Positions 6,330-14,451 of a stretch of DNA of 16,761 bases are shown here, piece after piece. The notes beneath the pieces are model-generated. The model was not told the origin of the DNA and made no database searches. It saw nothing but the letters and a program-made list of their open reading frames with translations. Source of the stretch: JAUIEH01 sp964483375 (GTDB lineage: Bacteria > Pseudomonadota > Alphaproteobacteria > Caulobacterales > Maricaulaceae); NCBI GenBank assembly GCA_964483375.1, contig CAZABJ010000056.1:1-16761 (forward strand), written 5' to 3'. Position 1 is the stretch's first letter. Each line of letters begins with the position of its first letter. The translations under genes and the position numbers were made by a program.

Positions 6330-8426
6330 TCAGCCGAATGCGGTTTGACTGTCTTCCAACAATTCCCGCGTGTGCTCCAGATTCCGCTCCGCCATGACTG
6401 CATAGCGAACCGCGCCGGCCAAACGGAACACGCCCAAGGCGTCGCGATAGGCGTCCATGGCGTCTTGGAGCCGTTGTGGGTCGCGCAAACGGGCGCCCAG
6501 GGTGGTCAGCACCAAGCCCATATTGTTGCGGGTGGCCGCCCAATCGACGCGCGCACGCTCTTTGGTCCGGACGGTCAACGCAGCGCGATGCGCATCAAGG
6601 GCGGTCTCTAAAAACTCCACCCCCTCAGAGCCGGAGGACCCGCGCTCTCCCAGAACGTGAAGCGCATTGCCCAGATTGTTTTGGGTGCCCGCCCATTCGA
6701 ACGGATGGTCGTCGCGCGACAGGATCTCGAGTGCGGAGTGGTAACAAATCACCGCTTGCTTCAGCGCTTTGGGATCGCCGTCACGTTCACCGATGGCGTG
6801 GTAGGCGTTGCCGAGATTGTTTTGGGTCTGCGCCCATTCATAGGCCGCATCCTCGCGCGTGCGTTCTTGCAGCGCTTCCTCATACGCCCAGATCGCCGCC
6901 TCCAGCGCGTCGCCGTCGGGGTCGTTCTTGCCGATGGCGAAAAACGCATGGCCGAGCTGGTTCATGGTGTCCGCCCAAGCGGCGGGCGCGGCGTCTCGCG
7001 TCCGTTCCTGCAAAGCCGCGCGGAACGCCGCGACGGCTTCGTCGAGGCGGCGCGCGTCGCCATGGCGGGAGCCCAGCGCGGTCAGCGCCAGCGCCATGTC
7101 GTGTTGCGCTTGCGCCCAGCCAAGCGGATCGATGGCGCGGGATCGGTCGGTGGCGGCTTGGCGATACATCTCCACGGCTTGTTCCAGCGCCCCCGCGTCG
7201 CCGGAGATCTCCGCCAAGCCATGCAGCGCGCTCGCCAGGCCCCGCCGTGCGGTGTCGGTGAAGCGCGGCTCAAGCTCCGGCGCGACCTTGAGCGCGGCGC
7301 GATAGGCTTTGGCGGCGGCGGTCAGATGCGTGGTTTCGCTGTCGATGCGCGCACGTTCACGATGGGCGTGGCCAAGCTGCATGAAGCAATCCGCCCGCGC
7401 GCCGGCGTAAGCGTCTTCCCGCAACAAGTCGCCGGCCTCTGCAAAAGCTTCGATCGCGGCGTCGAGGCGCCGGTCGTCCATTTCCCGCATGCCGATCGCC
7501 AAGTGGACGCGGCCCAAGGCTGCGCGCGCGACCGCCCAACTGACGGGGTCCTTCCCGCGATCGATTTCGGCCAACAGCCGCACCCTGAGACGCGACGCCC
7601 GGCGGAGCGCATCGGCGTCGTCCTCGCGTTCGCCAAGCGACAAGGCGATGCGGGCGGCGTCCTCACGCAACAGCCGCTCGAACTGATCGCCCAAGCCCCG
7701 TGGGGGATCCGCCAAAAGCTGGTCGAGCGCGTCCAAAACAGGACGCAACTTGTCGGGGCGATAGCGGTCAGCCTCCTCCGCGCAGGGCACCGCCAGCCGC
7801 GCGAAGATGTACGCCACGCCCATGGCGAGCCGGGCGGTTTCTTCGGGATCGTCGGGCGGGATCATCCGGATTTCCTGCACCGGCTCGCCCGCGTCTCGCG
7901 CTCTGCCGGTCAGGAAATAAATCCGCCAAAGGCCGCGCCCGCGGCCGCCCCTGCCCCAAATCAAGAGATCACAATCCGCCTTCTGGGCGATTTCGCGCGC
8001 TTGGTCGGCGGCTTCAGCGCCGGAAAGCTCCAACGCGGGGCGGGACACCTCGACGTCGCGTTCGAACATGAACGCGCCCATATGCTCAGCGAGCCCATGA
8101 CCGATAATCGTTCGCAGCGCAGCATCGGGATCGCGCTCCAGCGGGGCGAACAGGACCGCGAACCGCGAACCGGAATCCTCGCGGAGGCGCGCCAAGCTCT
8201 GGCGCGTTTTCGCCCCGGTCCGCGCGCGACCGAACAGGTTCAACACCCCCCGTCCGGCGGCGGGCACCAGGGCGGCGCCTTCAATAATGAGAACAGCGAA
8301 CAAGCTCGCGATAATGATCGCGCCTTCAGGGTTGGTTTGCGCGAAATCGCGCACCCCTCTCGCCCCCAGGATCGCGCCGATTCCGGAGAAAAAACGCTCG
8401 ACGTTGACGGCCAGCCATTCAATCAT
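6330..8426 (-). CDS. Membrane-anchored TPR protein (paralogue 1)
   Basis: About 698 residues from ATG 8426 (MIEWLAVNVERFF). An in-frame start 129 bases further upstream would add an Arg-rich extension without the character of a real N-terminus. A single membrane helix spans about residues 36-58 (AIIIASLFAVLIIEGAALVP). It is followed by basic residues, so the bulk should be cytoplasmic. Residues about 88-220 form an alpha/beta-looking domain with RFAVLFAPLERD and the strand CDLLIWGRGG. From about residue 280 on there are around eight TPR units with a long period of about 47 residues. The clearest carry WAQTQNNLGNAYHAIGERD-type motifs and end in helices such as AYEEALQERTRE. TPRs mediate protein-protein contacts; partners are unknown. 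The layout matches the other TPR gene at 9426-11102, pointing to duplication. Confidence 0.85.
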   Translation of the reverse strand: MIEWLAVNVERFFSGIGAILGARGVRDFAQTNPEGAIIIASLFAVLIIEGAALVPAAGRGVLNLFGRARTGAKTRQSLARLREDSGSRFAVLFAPLERDPDAALRTIIGHGLAEHMGAFMFERDVEVSRPALELSGAEAADQAREIAQKADCDLLIWGRGGRGRGLWRIYFLTGRARDAGEPVQEIRMIPPDDPEETARLAMGVAYIFARLAVPCAEEADRYRPDKLRPVLDALDQLLADPPRGLGDQFERLLREDAARIALSLGEREDDADALRRASRLRVRLLAEIDRGKDPVSWAVARAALGRVHLAIGMREMDDRRLDAAIEAFAEAGDLLREDAYAGARADCFMQLGHAHRERARIDSETTHLTAAAKAYRAALKVAPELEPRFTDTARRGLASALHGLAEISGDAGALEQAVEMYRQAATDRSRAIDPLGWAQAQHDMALALTALGSRHGDARRLDEAVAAFRAALQERTRDAAPAAWADTMNQLGHAFFAIGKNDPDGDALEAAIWAYEEALQERTREDAAYEWAQTQNNLGNAYHAIGERDGDPKALKQAVICYHSALEILSRDDHPFEWAGTQNNLGNALHVLGERGSSGSEGVEFLETALDAHRAALTVRTKERARVDWAATRNNMGLVLTTLGARLRDPQRLQDAMDAYRDALGVFRLAGAVRYAVMAERNLEHTRELLEDSQTAFG

Positions 8427-8575
8427 TGCGTATGATCTATCACATCGTCCGAAAGACGCACGCGTTTCGCGCCGTAGGCGAAAGGGCCGCGGCGGCTGCG
8501 CTGCACGCACACGCCGCGCCCCTCCGAGACTGCAAAGGCCGGACCGCCGGCCCAATGGGAAGCGACTGAACTTTC

Positions 8576-9400
8576 ATGGCGATTTTACGGTTGCGCGCTG
8601 CTGAAGGCCCCGCGCCTGCGCTCCGTCGTATGGTGCGTGAGAGCCTTGGCGAAATCCAGGATTGGCTGCAGCCCGACGAGGGTGGAATAGCCGCTGATCG
8701 CCTGCGCGACGCGCGCCGCCGGCTGAAACGCGTAAGGGCGGCGGCGCGCCTGTTGCGACTGCTTGATCCGAAGAATGCGCGCGCGTTGAACGCGGCCTGT
8801 CGAGACGCCGGGCGGGCTTTGTCCGAGGCGCGCGACGCCGACGCGGTTCAGGCGATGGCCTCGGCGTTGTGCGAAGACGAACCAAACCCGCTCGCCCGTC
8901 AGGCGTTTCATCAGTTGAGCGGAACGCACGGCGAGGGCGCGGCCCGCCCCGCCCCGTCATACAAGACGGCGCGCAAAGCGCTTCGCCTCGCTGAGAAAGC
9001 CGCCAAACGGCTGCCCAAAAAGCAAAAGGCCGCGGACGCGGTGAACCGAAGCTTGGCGCGCATCGACGCGCGCGAGCGCGCCGCCTTCGCCGCCGCTCAG
9101 GTCGCAGGCGAGGACGAAGAACCCCGCCATGAATGGCGGAAACGGCTGAAAGATCGTCTTTTTGCGGTGCGCATGCTCCGCGACGCGGCGGTGCTCGACC
9201 GCGCTGATGAGCGACGGCGCGCAAAAGCCCTTGGCGCGCTTCTCGGCGCGGACCGGGATTTGTTGCTCGTAGCGGAGCGTCTTCAGGCTGGGGCGGTTTG
9301 CGATCAACGCGCAGCGTCCGCGGCATTGGCGTCGATCGCGCGTCGTCGCGGCGCGGTGCAGCGACAGGCCGCGCGTCTGGGGCGTCAGATCGAAGGCTGA
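8576..9400 (+). CDS. CHAD-domain protein
   Basis: A 274-residue protein from ATG 8576. It has the two-fold helical repeat of CHAD domains, which bind polyphosphate. First half: RLRDARRRLKRVRAAARLL (about 42-60) and ALSEARDADAV (81-91). Second half: HEWRKRLKDRL (185-195) and LLGADRDLLLV (222-232). The conserved His that opens each basic helix is kept in the second half (His185) but is Arg44 in the first. Basic residues are very abundant, suiting an anionic polymer ligand. There is no CYTH domain, so this is a stand-alone CHAD protein. It diverges from TPR paralogue 1 (149-base gap) and converges with paralogue 2 (25-base gap). Polyphosphate binding is inferred from the family. Confidence 0.85.
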   Translation: MAILRLRAAEGPAPALRRMVRESLGEIQDWLQPDEGGIAADRLRDARRRLKRVRAAARLLRLLDPKNARALNAACRDAGRALSEARDADAVQAMASALCEDEPNPLARQAFHQLSGTHGEGAARPAPSYKTARKALRLAEKAAKRLPKKQKAADAVNRSLARIDARERAAFAAAQVAGEDEEPRHEWRKRLKDRLFAVRMLRDAAVLDRADERRRAKALGALLGADRDLLLVAERLQAGAVCDQRAASAALASIARRRGAVQRQAARLGRQIEG

Positions 9401-9425
9401 TGGGGGACGTGGGGGAGAGCTTGGC

Positions 9426-11102
9426 CTACGGGCCGCCGTTCGCCGCCCGGCGCTCGGCCAAAACCCGCTCGGCGCGCGCCAAGTCCCGACGCACCTTCGC
9501 CGCGGCGTTGGCCGCGCGCATGTCCTCATAGACGGTCAGGGCCGCGCGCAGCGCCACCACGGCTTCAGACAAGCTCTCCGCACCCTTCTCCCGTTCGCCC
9601 ATGACCCCAAGCGCGGCGCCGAGGCCGCGTTGGCTCTCCGCCCAGGCTCGCGGGGCGTCGGCGCGGGAGCGCGCCTCAAGCGCCAAGCGATACGCCGCGA
9701 CCGCCTCGCCCAACCGCTTCACGCCGCGTTCCCGCTCGCCCAGCGCGATCAGAACGTCGGCATACTCATGCTGCAGCGCCGCCCAATCGAAATGCGGCCC
9801 TAGCGCCGCCGCGTCGCGCCGTTCCTCCAGCGCAAAACGATAGGCCTGCGCCGCCTCCTCCAGACGGGTCACGCCGGCTGATCGTCGGCCCGCCAGCGAC
9901 AGGGCGCGCGCCCGCGCAACCCGGGCGCGCGCTTCGGACCGAACCTCGCCGTTGTCCTGGAAGGTTGCGACCGCCGCGGAAAGCGCGACCGTCGCCTCCT
10001 CCAGCCCTTCCACGCCAGGGTCCGCCGCAGCGGCGCGCAACAGCGTTTCTGCAAGGGTGAGCTGCAAGCGCGCCCGGGCGAGCGGCGCCCGCTCGACATC
10101 CTCCACGGAAAGCGCGCCGCGAAAGGCCCGCGCAGCATCGCCCATGGCGGCGGCGTCGCCGTCACGTTCGCCGCGCGCGGTGATCGCACGTCCGCGAAGC
10201 ACTTCAGCGGCGGACCATTCAGCCGGCGCGCTCGGGCGGCGACCGTCGCAAACCGCCGCTTCCGCCGCCCGAAGCGCGTCGTCCAAATCGTCGGCTTCGG
10301 CGCTGTCTTCATAGGCGCGCATCGCCGCGAGGCCGAGCGCTTGCCAGATGCGGGCGCGGTCCAAGCCGGAGCGCTGGGAAGGAAGCGGGTCGGTCAATGT
10401 CTTGAGCCGTTCGAGCGCCGGGGCGAGGATCGTTTCGACATAGCGGTCGCGGGCCGGCTCTGGGGGACGTCCCGCCGCGGCGAGCGCAGCAATGACACAG
10501 GCGTCGTCTACCGCCTCGCCTGTCCAAGGCAGAACAATGGTCTCGGCCGCCGCTTTGGCGGCGGGTTCGTCTCCATCCTGGGCGGCCGTCGCGAAACGCA
10601 GCGACAGCGCGCCGTCCAGACACCGCCCGTGAAGCAACGCCACGCCGCGACGGCGGGTCAATTCCCGAAGGGCGCGCGGGTCGGTTTCCGCGGGGGCCCC
10701 GGAGATAACGCGCCCGATGCGTTCGATCTTGGCGTCAGGAAACGCTGCAGCTGCGGATGCGGCGATCTGCGCGGCGGCGCCTTCGCGATCACCGGCCAGT
10801 TTGGCGATGACGAAAACGAACGGCGCCTCTCCCCCCGCCGCCCGTTCCGCCGCCGATCCCGGAGCAGGAACCATGGCGACAGCGCCCGGCCGGGCTTTCG
10901 TTTGGGGAGCCGCGCCTCGACGGAAAAGCGTCAACCGAAGCGTCAAGGCGAGGAACGCGAGCAAAACCGCAGCGGCTGCGATGATCACGAGGTTGGGATC
11001 GGCGTCTAGCCCTGCGCGCGCCAGTTGAGTCTCGACCCACATCCGCATTGCGTCATAGCGGGCTTCAGCCCAACCAGCGGTCTGGCTGTCGTCGAACTCC
11101 AA
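9426..11102 (-). CDS. Membrane-anchored TPR protein (paralogue 2)
   Basis: A 558-residue protein starting at TTG 11102. The rare start is supported by an AGGGAGA ribosome site about five bases upstream; the first ATG would remove 18 residues and has no such site. A membrane helix spans about residues 38-59 (LVIIAAAAVLLAFLALTLRL), followed by Arg-Arg, predicting a cytoplasmic body. An Ala-rich linker leads to an alpha/beta-looking domain (about 93-225: APFVFVIAKLAGDREGA, then GVALLHGR). The C-terminal half has about six degenerate TPR units such as WAALQHEYADVLIALGERE and WAESQRGLGAALGVMGERE. The layout and several motifs match TPR paralogue 1, though the TPRs are fewer and more diverged. Partners are unknown. 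Confidence 0.85.
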   Translation of the reverse strand: MEFDDSQTAGWAEARYDAMRMWVETQLARAGLDADPNLVIIAAAAVLLAFLALTLRLTLFRRGAAPQTKARPGAVAMVPAPGSAAERAAGGEAPFVFVIAKLAGDREGAAAQIAASAAAAFPDAKIERIGRVISGAPAETDPRALRELTRRRGVALLHGRCLDGALSLRFATAAQDGDEPAAKAAAETIVLPWTGEAVDDACVIAALAAAGRPPEPARDRYVETILAPALERLKTLTDPLPSQRSGLDRARIWQALGLAAMRAYEDSAEADDLDDALRAAEAAVCDGRRPSAPAEWSAAEVLRGRAITARGERDGDAAAMGDAARAFRGALSVEDVERAPLARARLQLTLAETLLRAAAADPGVEGLEEATVALSAAVATFQDNGEVRSEARARVARARALSLAGRRSAGVTRLEEAAQAYRFALEERRDAAALGPHFDWAALQHEYADVLIALGERERGVKRLGEAVAAYRLALEARSRADAPRAWAESQRGLGAALGVMGEREKGAESLSEAVVALRAALTVYEDMRAANAAAKVRRDLARAERVLAERRAANGGP

Positions 11103-11506
11103 CGCGCTCTCCCTACGTAGATCCCCGCCGCCCGATGGTACGCGTCGCGCCGTGAAGCGCCAGCCCTTTCAGGTCAAATCGCTGCACGGAGCGGTGAGCG
11201 GAATTGAGGCGAGGGCCGGCCGGTCGCCTATCGGCCAGGCCGAGGCTATCGAGACGAGGTTTGGGCGTTTTGCTCCGCGCTGATGGCGCACGGCGCGAGG
11301 CATGTGGATTGGGCGGATTTGCGCGACCCGCGCTCGGCGACCTTCGCCTGCGACGGCTGCCTCTATCACTTGAAAGACCCCAGCACGGTCGATCCGGCCG
11401 ACTATCGCGCGCAAGCGCGCCTGTCGGCGGACTTTGCGGCGAACGAATTCCGGCCCGTTCGACCGCCCCCCTCAGCGATGACATGGTGAGCGCTCGCCCC
11501 TGCGCC
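11103..11506. other. 404-base gap between AAA ATPase and TPR paralogue 2, possibly with a small or decayed gene
   Basis: Between two minus-strand genes there is no clear gene. Plus-strand frames show coding-like stretches: one from GTG 11152 to TGA 11281-11283, whose stop overlaps the ATG at 11283 of a second frame ending at 11489. The second frame is open back to 11208 and reads plausibly throughout. The rest shows only the TPR gene's ribosome site near 11108-11114. No terminator is evident. Confidence 0.4.
11283..11489 (+). CDS. Possible small protein or gene remnant, hypothetical
   Basis: A 68-residue frame from ATG 11283 to TGA 11487-11489. It has mostly G or C in third positions and a well-mixed composition including a CDGC motif (CDGCLYHLKD) and an acidic AQARLSADFAANEF helix. 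There is no Shine-Dalgarno sequence before the ATG. The same frame stays open upstream to 11208 with plausible sequence (YRDEVWAFCSALM), so the annotated start may be internal to a decayed gene whose beginning has been lost. I do not recognise a family. It is also possible that this is chance coding in GC-rich DNA. Confidence 0.3.
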   Translation: MAHGARHVDWADLRDPRSATFACDGCLYHLKDPSTVDPADYRAQARLSADFAANEFRPVRPPPSAMTW

Positions 11507-13570
11507 TCAATAGCCGATTTTGCGGCGGGCGCCGGGTTTGGCGGCGGCCTCTTGGGCCAAATGCTCAACGATGTCTTCGGGGCCTGCGGCGTCCACATAG
11601 CGCAGCTTGGTCTTCACCACGGCGAAATCCCCAGGCGTCAGCGGCTCGATTTCGTCGACCTCGGCGGGGGGCTTCGCTTCGAAGAAAGCTTCGAACGCCA
11701 GCCGTTTCTGCGCGACGGTCAGATAGTCAAGCGACGTCTTGAACGTGAACCGCCGCAGCGACGCGGGATCGATCCGGTCCATCAAGTTCGTCGTGCACGC
11801 GAAGGGCAAATCGTGATGCTCCATCCATGTGAGCATCTCGTTCACTTGGGTGATCTCCCAGCTGCGATGCGCCTCGCGCCGGTCGGACAGGAGAGAGTCC
11901 GCCTCATCGAACACCAAAAACGCATTGGCCGCCCGAGCCTCGGCGAAGGCGTCGGCCACATTGCGTTCGGTCTCCCCCACCCACATGGAGAAGAGGTCCG
12001 AGGCCCGCTTTTGCAACACCTCAAGCCCGAGCTCTCCGGCGAGCCGACGCACATAGGCCGTCTTGCCCGCGCCGGGCGGACCGGAGAGACAAAGCGAAAA
12101 GTCGAGCGGCCCGCCCCGTTCCGCAATGCGCTTGGCGAGCGCGTCGAGATCCAAGTCGGCGTTCCAAAGCCTGGGATCGAAGGCCTGCTCTTTGACCGAC
12201 GGCTTCGGCAAGTCGCCCATCGCGCGGGCGAGCGAAGCGGCGACTTGTTCGGCGGCTTTCACGCCCCCGCCGGTCAAGCGCGCGGCGCGCGCGGCGTTCG
12301 CCGCGAGACCGGGATTGGCGGGGAACCGGCGAGCGAGCCGACCAGCGGTTTCGCCCTCGTCCTTAAGCCCCGCCGCATCGAACACGCGAGACCAAATACG
12401 CGCGCGCGCCGCCGGCGGCGGGGTGCGCAATTCGATCGCGAACGTCATCCGGCGCATGACGGCGGGGTCGAAGCGGTCGGAGCGATTGGTGGTCCAAATC
12501 GTCGGGGTGGGCGACTTTTCGAGCAACCGGTTGAGGAAAATCTTGGAGCGCGCCACGACGTAGCGGCGGCCAAGCCATTCGGTGTCGTCCCCGCTCTCGA
12601 GCAGGTCCTCCATCTCCTCAAACAACAACATGCAGTCGCGTCGGGAGCGGGTGAGCCGCTGGGCGAGCGCAAAGCCGTTTTGGCGATCCCAGCGCGATGG
12701 TTCATCGCCGTCTTCATCGGACTCGCCCACCGCGAAGAGCGTCAGCCCCGCAGCCTCCGCGATGACCCGCGCGAGCGCGCTCTTGCCGACCCCGGGCGCG
12801 CCGTGAAGCAACACATGCGCGCCCACCTCGCCTTGTGCGGCGCAGGCTTTGAGAAGCTTGACCGCGGTCTCGGCCTCCTCGGCCACATGTTCGAAGTCCT
12901 CAAGGGAGAGTTCCGCGGCGCAGGGGTCGCCCAACAGCGCCCGTTCAATGTCCGACCGAGATCGCACGGGGGGTTCGAGCGCTTTCTGGACGCGCCAGGG
13001 CAATCCCACGCCGAGGCCGCCGGAGCCTTTCTCACGCGGGTCGAGCAAACCGGACGTCGCCAATCGTCCGCCGCGCAGGGCTTGGCGCGCGATCTCCACC
13101 TCCAGGCCCGCAAGCGCCGCAAGCACTTCCTCAGGCGGGAAGGCGTCTCCGGTGAGCGCGGCGCGCTCCAATCCTGAAAACGTCGTCCGCGCACCCAGCC
13201 GCGCCACAGTCTCCAAAATGGCGCAGTCCTCCGGGGCGGTGATGCCGGCGGCTTCAGCCAGAGCGTGGGCGTTGCGGGCGAGCGCGTCAGGCGGGGTTTG
13301 ATTGGCGTCCCCCCGCGCGCGGGTGACGGCGGTGCGGAATTTCGGCCAAGGCCGCGCCTGCACCAGCGCTTCAGCCAAGTCGGGCTCCTCCGAGCCGTTG
13401 TCGCTGTCTTCTTGAATGCCGGCCACATCCGCCAAGTCGATGCCGAGCGCGCGCTGCGCGCCGGCGGCCCAACGCGCAAGCGCGCGGGCGGCCGGCATCC
13501 GCCGGTCGAGACGATCCATCAAGCTGTCCAACGCGGCGAGGAGCCGCAATGTGTCATAGGTGACCGACAT
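11507..13570 (-). CDS. Double AAA ATPase
   Basis: A 687-residue protein from ATG 13570. An alpha-helical N-terminal region (about 1-235) precedes two AAA modules. Module 1 has Walker A GAPGVGKS (257-264), Walker B-like LLFEEME (315-321), sensor-1 Asn362 in WTTNRSDRFDP, and the Arg pair 373-374. Module 2 has Walker A GPPGAGKT (497-504), an intact Walker B FLVFDEAD (551-558), sensor-1 Asn595 and Arg606-607. Module 1 has Glu in place of the usual Walker B Asp, so module 2 looks like the better-kept motor. The fold suggests a ring-forming remodelling ATPase of the SpoVK/Cdc48-like COG; there is no protease motif or membrane helix. It is followed on the same strand by TPR paralogue 2 after 404 bases. 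The target is unknown. Confidence 0.85.
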   Translation of the reverse strand: MSVTYDTLRLLAALDSLMDRLDRRMPAARALARWAAGAQRALGIDLADVAGIQEDSDNGSEEPDLAEALVQARPWPKFRTAVTRARGDANQTPPDALARNAHALAEAAGITAPEDCAILETVARLGARTTFSGLERAALTGDAFPPEEVLAALAGLEVEIARQALRGGRLATSGLLDPREKGSGGLGVGLPWRVQKALEPPVRSRSDIERALLGDPCAAELSLEDFEHVAEEAETAVKLLKACAAQGEVGAHVLLHGAPGVGKSALARVIAEAAGLTLFAVGESDEDGDEPSRWDRQNGFALAQRLTRSRRDCMLLFEEMEDLLESGDDTEWLGRRYVVARSKIFLNRLLEKSPTPTIWTTNRSDRFDPAVMRRMTFAIELRTPPPAARARIWSRVFDAAGLKDEGETAGRLARRFPANPGLAANAARAARLTGGGVKAAEQVAASLARAMGDLPKPSVKEQAFDPRLWNADLDLDALAKRIAERGGPLDFSLCLSGPPGAGKTAYVRRLAGELGLEVLQKRASDLFSMWVGETERNVADAFAEARAANAFLVFDEADSLLSDRREAHRSWEITQVNEMLTWMEHHDLPFACTTNLMDRIDPASLRRFTFKTSLDYLTVAQKRLAFEAFFEAKPPAEVDEIEPLTPGDFAVVKTKLRYVDAAGPEDIVEHLAQEAAAKPGARRKIGY

Positions 13571-13812
13571 GCATCCGCTTCATATTCATATGCCCGCCAG
13601 GCGCGCGTCATACGCGTCCGACGACGCCTCGCCCTTCAGCGTTCAAGACGCGCCACGATCCCGACATCGTCGCCCGCTTAGGCCGCATGACCCCAGCGCG
13701 CCCGCTTGTTCGCGGTTTCGCCCCTTGCGTCTTCCGGGTTCCCCAACTCGGCAGCCCGCCAAGCTCCCTCCCAATCAGGGCGAAGACAAGGCGGGAGTGT
13801 CGCGCAATCGCC

Positions 13813-14451
13813 TCAGCTCGGTGCGGTAAACGCCGCGCGAGCCGCCTCCGCGCGGTCTCGAGCCTCGCAGCCCTCGATATGGTCATTGACCAGGCCCATG
13901 GACTGCATGAAGGCGTACATGGTGGTGGGGCCTACGAATGACCAGCCGCGCGCCCTGAGATCTTTCGCCAACGCCGTCGAGGCCTCGGTCTTCGGCATCG
14001 CCATGAGCGCGGATTTGGTCACCACCGCCGGTCGATCGCTGACCCTTTTTGCATAGGACCACACATAGGCGGCGAGCGAGCCGAACTCCGCGCGCAAGGC
14101 TTGGGCGCGCCGGGCGTTGTTGACGGCGGATTCGATCTTCTTCCGATGCCGGACGATGCCGGCGTCACCGAGCAAGCGCGTGACATCCGCTTCGCCGAAT
14201 TCGGCGACCGCGTCGATGTCGAAACCCGCAAAGGCGGCTCGGAAATTCTCCCGTTTGCGCAAGATCGTCAGCCACGACAAACCGGACTGAAATCCCTCCA
14301 AAACAAGCTTCTCAAAAAGCCGCACATCGTCGGCGACGGGAAACCCCCACTCCGCGTCGTGATAGGCTTGATAGTCCGTGTGGCCGCCGCACCACCAACA
14401 TCGGGCGACCCCGTCTTCACCGCGGACCAGGCCGTCATCAAGCGCGGTCAC
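13813..14451 (-). CDS. tag: DNA-3-methyladenine glycosylase I
   Basis: A 212-residue enzyme that removes 3-methyladenine from alkylated DNA to start base excision repair. GTG 14451 is the start: its GTGA overlaps the TGA of the SDR gene by four bases, indicating translational coupling. The zinc-snap ligands of Tag are all present with family spacing: Cys18 and His31 (13 apart), His191 and Cys195 (4 apart). The base-recognition residues Glu52 and Trp60 lie in LEGFQSGLSWLTILRKRE. The C-terminal GWSFVGPTTMYAFMQSMG and NDHIEGC motifs match the family, as does the length (about 190-210). It is about ten residues longer at the N-terminus than the enterobacterial enzyme. It is the last gene of the lepA-SDR-tag cluster. 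Confidence 0.97.
   Translation of the reverse strand: MTALDDGLVRGEDGVARCWWCGGHTDYQAYHDAEWGFPVADDVRLFEKLVLEGFQSGLSWLTILRKRENFRAAFAGFDIDAVAEFGEADVTRLLGDAGIVRHRKKIESAVNNARRAQALRAEFGSLAAYVWSYAKRVSDRPAVVTKSALMAMPKTEASTALAKDLRARGWSFVGPTTMYAFMQSMGLVNDHIEGCEARDRAEAARAAFTAPS

Noticed and set aside
6657..8435. Plus-strand open frame of 592 codons
   Set aside because: It is antisense to TPR paralogue 1, which has clear repeats and a membrane helix. The translation is Arg-rich without domains.
8404..8436. TTGACG and TATGAT as a promoter for the CHAD gene
   Set aside because: The spacer is 21 bases, too long for a sigma-70 promoter, and the TTGACG lies inside the TPR coding region.
11204..13177. Plus-strand open frame of 657 codons
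   Set aside because: It lies antisense to the AAA ATPase, whose motifs are unmistakable. Its Arg/Gly/Ala-rich translation has no motif; long antisense frames are common in GC-rich DNA.
3965..13570. AAA ATPase plus subtilase as an antiviral pair of the IetAS kind
   Set aside because: The two genes are over 5 kb apart with five genes between them. The subtilase has a membrane anchor, pro-region and many cysteines, pointing to an extracytoplasmic role rather than a cytoplasmic defence effector.
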